DNA of 37,262 nucleotides from NCBI GenBank assembly GCA_018971025.1, contig JAGWVE010000014.1, forward strand, positions 1 to 37,262, given 5' to 3'. A model generated the notes under the pieces. It saw nothing but the letters and a program-made list of their open reading frames with translations. It searched no databases and was not told where the DNA came from. Positions 19,165 through 23,851 of this stretch are shown one piece after another. The stretch comes from Bacteroidota bacterium. Lineage in GTDB: Bacteria; Bacteroidota; Bacteroidia; Chitinophagales; Chitinophagaceae. Position numbers and translations under genes: made by a program. Position 1 is the stretch's first letter, and every line of letters starts with the position of its first letter.

Positions 19165-19170
19165 GATTTG
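19163..19170 (+). promoter_or_regulatory. -7 element of a rightward promoter
   Basis: TAGATTTG fits TAnnTTTG exactly. Transcription would start near 19177, which is the first base of the closing stem of the candidate RNA. No good TTG is visible at the -33 position, so activation by a regulator would be plausible. Confidence 0.4.
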
Positions 19171-19176
19171 TACTCT

Positions 19177-19242
19177 ACACCACGTTATAAATCGTACTAA
19201 TCTGGGGGGAGAAGTCATTGATTTAGAGCGTGGTGTTTTTTT
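19177..19242 (+). ncRNA. Candidate small structured RNA with its own terminator
   Basis: The ends pair as an 8-bp stem (ACACCACG 19177-19184; CGTGGTGT 19229-19236). After a 3x3 internal loop an inner 6-bp stem follows (TAAATC 19188-19193; GATTTA 19220-19225). The apical loop is about 26 bases and contains six consecutive G. A T-run (19237-19242) follows the closing stem directly, as in an intrinsic terminator. A TAnnTTTG element ends seven bases upstream. No ORF of use lies inside. It could instead be a leader attenuator for the downstream genes. I match it to no known RNA family. Confidence 0.42.
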
Positions 19243-19290
19243 ATATCTCTATCTTACCCTTGGGCTGCGTTTTTACTTAAGGCTGTGTCT

Positions 19291-19343
19291 AATAGTTGAG
19301 TGGCAAATTCATATTAAACCTTTTTGCCACTTGATAGTCTATT
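19291..19343 (+). repeat. Inverted repeat upstream of the small ORF
   Basis: AGTGGCAAA (19299-19307) and TTTGCCACT (19323-19331) form a perfect 9-bp stem with a 15-base loop. Outer AATAG (19291-19295) and CTATT (19339-19343) can extend it across bulges. It ends 24 bases before the ATG at 19368, so it would lie in the leader of that gene or serve as a protein-binding site. The stretch between it and the T-run at 19242 shows nothing else. Confidence 0.5.
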
Positions 19344-19367
19344 ATAAACGTTGTAAAGCCTTTTGAT

Positions 19368-19499
19368 ATGACAAAATATGATTACGTAAAAGTTGCATTA
19401 ATTGCCATTGGCCTTTATTTAGTTACCTACACCTGCCATAAAGATTGTGGCGTAAAAACTTCATCCAACACAGCTCAAGTTGTTACTTTAGTGAAATAA
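19368..19499 (+). CDS. Small hydrophobic ORF, 43 residues, unknown
   Basis: The ATG at 19368 opens a frame with one hydrophobic segment (residues 8-21, KVALIAIGLYLVTY) followed by TCHKDCGVKTSSN and a short tail ending TLVK. The length and the N-terminal position of the helix suggest a small membrane or exported peptide with two cysteines. The lipobox is not canonical. It ends 10 bases before the repeat-protein gene on the same strand, which supports a small operon. Coding status is not proven; no family is recognised. Confidence 0.45.
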   Translation: MTKYDYVKVALIAIGLYLVTYTCHKDCGVKTSSNTAQVVTLVK

Positions 19500-19509
19500 A
19501 GTACGGTGC

Positions 19510-19914
19510 ATGGAGTTTAAAAAAATCAGTTTAGTTGTGTTTGTTTCAATGCTGTTTGTTACAGCATCAAGTGCTCAGTGCAAAATTTATCAAGGAAGAT
19601 ACGCATCGGGAAGTCCGGTTGCTGTTTTTGATTATGGTAAAATTTATCAGGGGCGTTATGCTTCTGGTAGTCCCATAGCTATTATGGAAGGAAATAAAAT
19701 TTACAGAGGCAGGTACGCGTCAGGAAGTCCAGTAGGTATTATCGAAGGGAATAAAATTTACAAAGGACGGTATGCTTCTGGAAGCCCAGTGGGTATTATA
19801 CAAGGAAATAAAATTTATCAAGGACGTTACGCGTCAGGAAGTCCAATAGCTGTTACAGAAAATGGAGGAGGCGCCTGCGCATTTGCAGCAGCTGCTTATT
19901 TGTTGTTGTTGTAG
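19510..19914 (+). CDS. Secreted protein of five tandem 19-residue repeats
   Basis: The 134-residue product has a signal peptide (ISLVVFVSMLFVTASSAQ). Residues 25-119 are five contiguous 19-residue repeats of the form KIYxGRYASGSPxxIxxGN; RYASGSP is invariant in all five. Cys24 immediately precedes the first repeat and Cys123 follows the last, so a disulfide could bracket the array. The protein ends in AFAAAAYLLLL. The short glycine-rich beta-like repeats recall small beta-flower or beta-solenoid proteins of Bacteroidota, but that assignment is tentative. It follows the 43-residue ORF by 10 bases and is followed at once by a non-coding tandem repeat. Role unknown; a surface or periplasmic structural or binding protein is possible. 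Confidence 0.8.
   Translation: MEFKKISLVVFVSMLFVTASSAQCKIYQGRYASGSPVAVFDYGKIYQGRYASGSPIAIMEGNKIYRGRYASGSPVGIIEGNKIYKGRYASGSPVGIIQGNKIYQGRYASGSPIAVTENGGGACAFAAAAYLLLL
19582..19866 (+). repeat. Five in-frame 57-bp repeats
   Basis: Unit starts are 19582, 19639, 19696, 19753 and 19810. The units are far more alike in protein than in DNA: the Arg of RYASGSP is written aga, cgt, agg, cgg and cgt. Confidence 0.95.
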
Positions 19915-19916
19915 GA

Positions 19917-20042
19917 GCTTTCGCCAGGACTGTTAGCCCTGACTTTCGCCAGGACAGTCGTCCGACTTTCGCCAGGACAGTCGTCGGACTTTCGCCAGGA
20001 CAGTCGTCGGACTTTCGCCAGGACTGTTAGCCTGCGGCTAAC
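19917..20042. repeat. Non-coding tandem repeat of 23-24 bp, five units, ending in a hairpin
   Basis: Units start at 19917, 19941, 19964, 19987 and 20010 and share CTTTCGCCAGGAC. Units 2-4 continue AGTCGTC, while the first and last continue TGTTAGCC. The last unit runs into a 7-bp hairpin (GTTAGCC 20026-20032, TGC, GGCTAAC 20036-20042). Inside units 2-4 GGAC and GTCC or GTC can pair. It begins three bases after the repeat-protein stop. There are no spacers, so it is not CRISPR. Confidence 0.85.
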
Positions 20043-20066
20043 TTCCTGCCGCATTGAACTAACCCA

Positions 20067-20103
20067 AAGGCTTTTAACAAACCGCTTCGCGGTTTGTTGC
20101 CTT
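20067..20103 (+). terminator. Strong hairpin, possible terminator of the repeat-protein transcript
   Basis: AACAAACCGC (20076-20085), loop TTC, GCGGTTTGTT (20089-20098) is a perfect 10-bp stem, lengthened by AAGGC/GCCTT across a TTTT bulge. The following CTTCATCTCTC is pyrimidine-rich but is not a clean T-run, so termination is only probable. Confidence 0.45.
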
Positions 20104-20123
20104 CTTCATCTCTCACCAACTTA

Positions 20124-20139
20124 CGAAAGCGAGCTTTCG
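20124..20139. repeat. Small central hairpin
   Basis: CGAAAG (20124-20129) and CTTTCG (20134-20139) pair around loop CGAG. It lies between an 11-bp inverted repeat, GCCTTCTTCAT (20099-20109) and ATGAAGAAGGC (20153-20163). Confidence 0.5.
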
Positions 20140-20158
20140 ACGTTGTCTCTAAATGAAG

Positions 20159-20185
20159 AAGGCCCAACACTTCGTGTTGAGCCTT
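20159..20185 (-). terminator. Terminator hairpin of tRNA-Arg
   Basis: Read on the minus strand, AAGGCTCAACAC, loop GAA and GTGTTGGGCCTT form a 12-bp stem with one G-U pair, three bases past the tRNA 3' end. CTTCATTT follows, a weak U-tract. Confidence 0.6.
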
Positions 20186-20187
20186 TG

Positions 20188-20259
20188 TGGTCCCGCCAGG
20201 AATCGAACCTGGATCTAAAGTTTAGGAAACTTCTATTCTATCCATTGAACTACGGGACC
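20188..20259 (-). tRNA. tRNA-Arg(CCT)
   Basis: The minus strand folds as a complete 72-base cloverleaf: acceptor GGTCCCG/CGGGACC, D stem GTTC/GAAT, anticodon stem GAAGT/ACTTT with loop TTCCTAA (anticodon CCT, reading AGG), T stem CCAGG/CCTGG with loop TTCGATT, and discriminator A. The CCA end is not encoded, as usual in this phylum. A promoter-like element lies upstream and a hairpin downstream, so it is a single-gene transcript. Confidence 0.96.
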
Positions 20260-20275
20260 ATCCCTAAAAGGGAAG

Positions 20276-20307
20276 CAAAAATAACAGATAATCCCGTACC
20301 GCCACAA
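20276..20307 (-). promoter_or_regulatory. Promoter of tRNA-Arg
   Basis: On the minus strand TTG (20305-20307) and TATTTTTG (20276-20283) are separated by 21 bases, a full match to the Bacteroidota TTG/TAnnTTTG promoter. The -7 element ends 16 bases before the tRNA. Confidence 0.65.
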
Positions 20308-20319
20308 AATGCTTGTGGG

Positions 20320-20352
20320 TTGGCCTCTTTTCACAATTCCAATGTATCTTAG
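20320..20352 (+). promoter_or_regulatory. Possible promoter of the TPR-like membrane protein gene
   Basis: TTG (20320-20322) and TATCTTAG (20345-20352, one mismatch to TAnnTTTG) are 22 bases apart and end 19 bases before the ATG at 20372. Confidence 0.35.
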
Positions 20353-20371
20353 CGGCTCAAATTGAACAGGG

Positions 20372-21025
20372 ATGAAATTCTACAATATCATAATCAAATA
20401 CCGTTTTTGGCTCAGTTTATTGTTACTCGTACTAGGCCTTTGGTTAAATTTTACAGGAACTGGTTTTTGGCCAACTTTCCCTATTTATTTCGTTTTTATC
20501 ATCGGAATTCTAAGCCATTTTTTTATTGGCCCACTTCGTTTGATTCAAGAACCAATGGAACAAGGAAATGTAGAGGAAGTAGAAAAAATCTTACGCTCGG
20601 TTTGGTTTCCGGGTCTTTTGTATAAGCCTGTACGTTCTACGTATTATACCATCAAAGGAAATTTGGCGATGATGTCGCAAGATTTTGATACCGCCGAAAA
20701 GCACCTTAAAAAAAGTAACGATTTAGGTTCACCAATGCCAGAAGCAGAAGGTGCTAATAAATTACAGCTTGGTATGATGGCGATGCAAAAAGGTGATCTT
20801 AAACAAGGCGAGTCTTATATCAGATCTGCCATTAGACTTGGTATTCCAGACAAAGAAAGTGAAGCGGTTGCGTATTTAACCATGTGTCAAATTTTTATTA
20901 ATAAGCGTGAGTTTAGAGCAGCGAAAGATTTTTTCAGAAAAGCAAAAGCTTGTAAGCCAACCACCAAACAGGTACTTGATCAGGTAAAAGAAATTGAAAA
21001 ATATATTTCAAGAATGCCTGGTTAA
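20372..21025 (+). CDS. Membrane-anchored TPR-like protein
   Basis: The 217-residue product has two membrane helices near the N-terminus (about residues 11-28 and 35-53, WLSLLLLVLGLWLNF and IYFVFIIGILSHFFIG). A soluble part made of helical pairs follows, resembling tetratricopeptide repeats: GNLAMMSQDFDTAEKHLKKS, LGMMAMQKGDLKQGESYIRSAIRLG and MCQIFINKREFRAAKDFFRKAKA. Such proteins act as assembly scaffolds; no partner is evident. The GNAT gene starts 18 bases after its stop, so the two are likely co-transcribed. I recognise no specific family name. Confidence 0.8.
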   Translation: MKFYNIIIKYRFWLSLLLLVLGLWLNFTGTGFWPTFPIYFVFIIGILSHFFIGPLRLIQEPMEQGNVEEVEKILRSVWFPGLLYKPVRSTYYTIKGNLAMMSQDFDTAEKHLKKSNDLGSPMPEAEGANKLQLGMMAMQKGDLKQGESYIRSAIRLGIPDKESEAVAYLTMCQIFINKREFRAAKDFFRKAKACKPTTKQVLDQVKEIEKYISRMPG

Positions 21026-21043
21026 TTGCATTTGCTACTATCC

Positions 21044-21514
21044 ATGTTAGACATTCAAAAAGTTACCACAGAGGGTCCTGCATTAGAAAGTATTAAATCA
21101 CTTTTTAAAGCGTATCTACAAGAGCTCAATGAAGACCTTTGTTTTCAATCTTTTGACAGCGAAATAGAAAATCCTTTATATAAATATAGCGCGCCTACCG
21201 GCGCGCTTTTTATTGCATTCTATAACGGTGTACCCGTTGGCTGCATTGCGTTACAGCCCTTGCACGAAACGCAAACCTGCGAAATGAAAAGGTTGTATGT
21301 TGAACCTCAGTATCGAAATTTAAAAATAGGAGATGCACTTGTACGGGCGTTATTACAAGAAGCGCAAACGCTTGGTTATACAACCATGAAATTAGATACT
21401 TTAGAGCGCTTGCAAGCGGCATTAAAACTCTATCTCAAATATGGATTTGAAACCGTAACGGCTTACTACGACAATCCACTTCCGGGCGTCGTGTATATGC
21501 AAAAGCTTTTATAA
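21044..21514 (+). CDS. GNAT-family N-acetyltransferase
   Basis: I choose ATG 21044 over the in-frame TTG at 21026. The 156-residue protein shows the GNAT core: a strand GALFIAFYNGVPVGCIALQPL, then CEMKRLYVEPQYRNLKIGDALVRALLQEA, where RNLKIGDA stands for the acetyl-CoA pyrophosphate-binding RxxGxG/A motif, and the C-terminal LYLKYGFETV. It would transfer an acetyl group to an amine of a small molecule or protein; the acceptor is not predictable. Its stop overlaps by six bases the stop of the convergent PurN fusion gene. Confidence 0.88.
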   Translation: MLDIQKVTTEGPALESIKSLFKAYLQELNEDLCFQSFDSEIENPLYKYSAPTGALFIAFYNGVPVGCIALQPLHETQTCEMKRLYVEPQYRNLKIGDALVRALLQEAQTLGYTTMKLDTLERLQAALKLYLKYGFETVTAYYDNPLPGVVYMQKLL

Positions 21515-22402
21515 CCTTCCTTCAATTACATCTTCTACAACGGCCCCAAAATGCGCATGTTCTAATGCATGCACTTTAGCAGCAAGTGTGTCAGGTGTAT
21601 CGGTTGCATCAACGGGGCAAGAAGCTTGAAACAAATGTTCTCCTTCGTCGTAATGTGCATTTACATAATGAATCGTAATACCAGATTCTTTTTCGCCAGC
21701 TGCAATAACTGCTTCATGCACACGAGATCCGTACATACCTTTTCCGCCATATTTTGGAAGTAGCGCTGGATGAATATTAATGATATGTCTTGGATAAGCG
21801 TTTAAAAAAGCTTCTGGCATTTTCCATAAAAATCCTGCAAGCACAATAAAGCCAATATCATATTTAGCGAGTTCTTTCACATACAAATTGCCTTGCTCAA
21901 AATCTTTTTTTTCAATCATGAGTACCGGAACGTTGTTGTCGGCAGCAATTTGTAGTACGCCTGCACCAGGTTTGTTGCATACAATCAGTGACACTCTTAT
22001 AGAAGGGTGTCCTTTGAAGTGTTCCAGTATTTTTTGGGCATTGGAACCGGCTCCAGAGGCAAAAATGGCCAAATTGCGCTGTTTGATGCTAAAACTCCCA
22101 TTTTGGGCTTTTGGGGGCTTACTGGAGAGGCCAAAAATGGTTTGACTCATTTTTCTGAGATAATTTCTAAAAAACCCAAATTGACCCATGGGTATGCTAA
22201 CCACGATGACACATAGTGGCCAAAGTAAACAAATTAAAATGATATATAATGTATAGTAAAGGCCTCCTAACTCAAGCCCAGTAAGGCTTAGGATCTTTCT
22301 GCCTAGGTACCCACAGCTACTTCCGCCTATGGCAAAAGTGCAAAATACCAGCACAAAAGAAGTCCAACTAATTTTCCATTTTTCCTTCAATCGCTTAAAC
22401 AT
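21509..22402 (-). CDS. purN: Membrane domain (DUF6787-like) fused to phosphoribosylglycinamide formyltransferase
   Basis: Residues 1-84 carry two membrane helices (WTSFVLVFCTFAIGGSSCGYLG and LYIILICLLWPLCVIVVSIP) with GQFGFFRNYL after them, matching the small Bacteroidota membrane protein family DUF6787. A linker (about 85-107) leads to PurN: LAIFASGAGSNAQKI for the phosphoribosyl site, INIHPALLP with Asn209 and His211, and YDEGEHLFQ with Asp252. The expected catalytic Asn/His/Asp are thus present. PurN transfers formyl from 10-formyltetrahydrofolate to GAR in purine synthesis. The frame is continuous; internal initiation at Met85 (ATG at 22148-22150) could also yield soluble PurN. The stop overlaps that of the GNAT gene. 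Confidence 0.9.
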   Translation of the reverse strand: MFKRLKEKWKISWTSFVLVFCTFAIGGSSCGYLGRKILSLTGLELGGLYYTLYIILICLLWPLCVIVVSIPMGQFGFFRNYLRKMSQTIFGLSSKPPKAQNGSFSIKQRNLAIFASGAGSNAQKILEHFKGHPSIRVSLIVCNKPGAGVLQIAADNNVPVLMIEKKDFEQGNLYVKELAKYDIGFIVLAGFLWKMPEAFLNAYPRHIINIHPALLPKYGGKGMYGSRVHEAVIAAGEKESGITIHYVNAHYDEGEHLFQASCPVDATDTPDTLAAKVHALEHAHFGAVVEDVIEGRL

Positions 22403-22502
22403 GGGTCAAAATTGCAGAAAATAACCGACAAATACTTGAAAGTCAATAATGTCTTGGGCAAAAAAAAGTGAGATAGTATTCGCTATTGTCAGCTTCCTGT
22501 CA

Positions 22503-22510
22503 TATTTTTG
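22503..22510 (+). promoter_or_regulatory. -7 element of the respiratory operon
   Basis: TATTTTTG matches TAnnTTTG and is followed by CGCGCAATT; it ends 45 bases before the actA ATG at 22556. The nearest TTG (22486-22488) is only 14 bases upstream, which is short. The rest of the 153-base divergent gap to the PurN fusion shows nothing clear. Confidence 0.45.
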
Positions 22511-22555
22511 CGCGCAATTAAGGATATTTTTCCACTACAGAACCCGTTTGTGTAT

Positions 22556-23821
22556 ATGACATCTTTTAGACGCAACACAAGTCGCATCGTCAAGAACTGC
22601 TTATTTACTGCAGTTTTCTTGTTGGGCATTTTAGTTACAAATACCGTTACCGCCCAAGACGGAAAAACCTTGTTTAATACCAATTGTGCCTCCTGCCATC
22701 AGGTGCATAAAAAGTCTACAGGTCCCGCGCTTGCTGGGGTTGAAGGCCGTTGGCAAAGTAAGGAGAAGTTATATTCTTGGGTAAAGAATAGTGCTGCCTT
22801 CTTAAAAACAGGTGACGAGTACGCGAACAAATTATACCTCGAGTATAACAAGACAGCGATGAACCTTTTTCCGAATTTAAAAAATGAGGAAATCGATGCC
22901 ATCTTAAAGTATATCGCTTCAGTTCCAGCGCCAGGTGCGCCAGGAGCGGGAGGTGCAGGTGCAGCAGGTGCTCCAGCAGAAGAAGATAACTCTTTATTAT
23001 TTGGTGTGTTATCACTGATTTTAGCAGTTGTAGCGCTTATTTTACTTCAAGTAAATGCCAACTTAAAAAAGTTAGCAGATAGCCGTGAAGGACAAACACC
23101 AGAAGTAGACGTTCCATTCTGGAGAAACAAAAGATACATTGCATTTTTAGCAATCGTATTCTTTATTGTTGGCGGATATTTTGTATCAAAAAGTGCAATG
23201 GGACTTGGTAGAAGCAAAGACTATCAACCGGTTCAACCTATTTACTACTCACACAAAGTACACGCGGGCATTAATCAAATTAACTGTCAGTATTGTCACA
23301 TAGGTGTTTACCAAGGTAAACAAGCTACCCTTCCTTCTGTAAACGTTTGTATGAACTGTCACATGGCCATCAACGAATACAAAGGAGAAAAAATGTTTAC
23401 TGAATCTGGCGAAGAGGTAAATGGTACACAAGAAATTGAAAAATTATACAAATACGCAGGTTTCGAACCAGGTAAACCTTGGGATGCTTCAAAAGCAAAA
23501 CCAATTGAGTGGGTGCGTATCCATAACTTACCTGATCACGTTTATTTCAACCACGCACAACACGTAAAAGCAGGTCAAGTGGCTTGTCAAACTTGTCATG
23601 GCGAAATTCAAAAAATGGGTGAAGTAAAACAACAAAATGACCTTAGCATGGGCTGGTGTATTAACTGTCACCGCGAAACTAAAGTTCAATTTAAAGACAA
23701 CGGTTTCTATAGCATCTACGAAAAATACCACCAAGATTTAAAATCTGGAAAAATGGATAGCATCAAAGGTGTAACTGTAGAAAGCATTGGTGGCACAGAG
23801 TGTCAAAAGTGTCACTATTAA
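22556..23821 (+). CDS. actA: Alternative complex III subunit ActA, multiheme cytochrome c
   Basis: The start at 22556 (MTSFRRNTSRIV) gives a signal peptide ending VTAQ; the upstream in-frame codon is discarded. The 421-residue protein has six CxxCH heme sites: Cys44 in an N-terminal monoheme cytochrome c domain, then 244, 265, 344, 368 and 416. Between them lie a Gly/Ala/Pro-rich linker (about 123-140) and two membrane helices (SLLFGVLSLILAVVALILL and YIAFLAIVFFIVGGYFV). Five C-terminal hemes match the ActA pentaheme core, which hands electrons from the quinol site to the periplasmic acceptor. It opens an operon continuing with actB 30 bases later. Confidence 0.93.
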   Translation: MTSFRRNTSRIVKNCLFTAVFLLGILVTNTVTAQDGKTLFNTNCASCHQVHKKSTGPALAGVEGRWQSKEKLYSWVKNSAAFLKTGDEYANKLYLEYNKTAMNLFPNLKNEEIDAILKYIASVPAPGAPGAGGAGAAGAPAEEDNSLLFGVLSLILAVVALILLQVNANLKKLADSREGQTPEVDVPFWRNKRYIAFLAIVFFIVGGYFVSKSAMGLGRSKDYQPVQPIYYSHKVHAGINQINCQYCHIGVYQGKQATLPSVNVCMNCHMAINEYKGEKMFTESGEEVNGTQEIEKLYKYAGFEPGKPWDASKAKPIEWVRIHNLPDHVYFNHAQHVKAGQVACQTCHGEIQKMGEVKQQNDLSMGWCINCHRETKVQFKDNGFYSIYEKYHQDLKSGKMDSIKGVTVESIGGTECQKCHY

Positions 23822-23851
23822 TATAAAATCATACCCGATAATAAATATATT

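Noticed and set aside
19917-20032. CRISPR array
   Set aside because: The units are contiguous, with no unique spacers between them, and no cas gene is present.
20170-20200. Attachment site at the tRNA 3' end, because the 23-bp repeats share CGCCAGGA with the T-arm
   Set aside because: Only eight bases are shared, no integrase is present, and the repeats do not duplicate the tRNA end.
20143-20352. ORF of 69 codons on the plus strand
   Set aside because: It runs through the tRNA-Arg gene and its terminator in antisense; no leader or family pattern.
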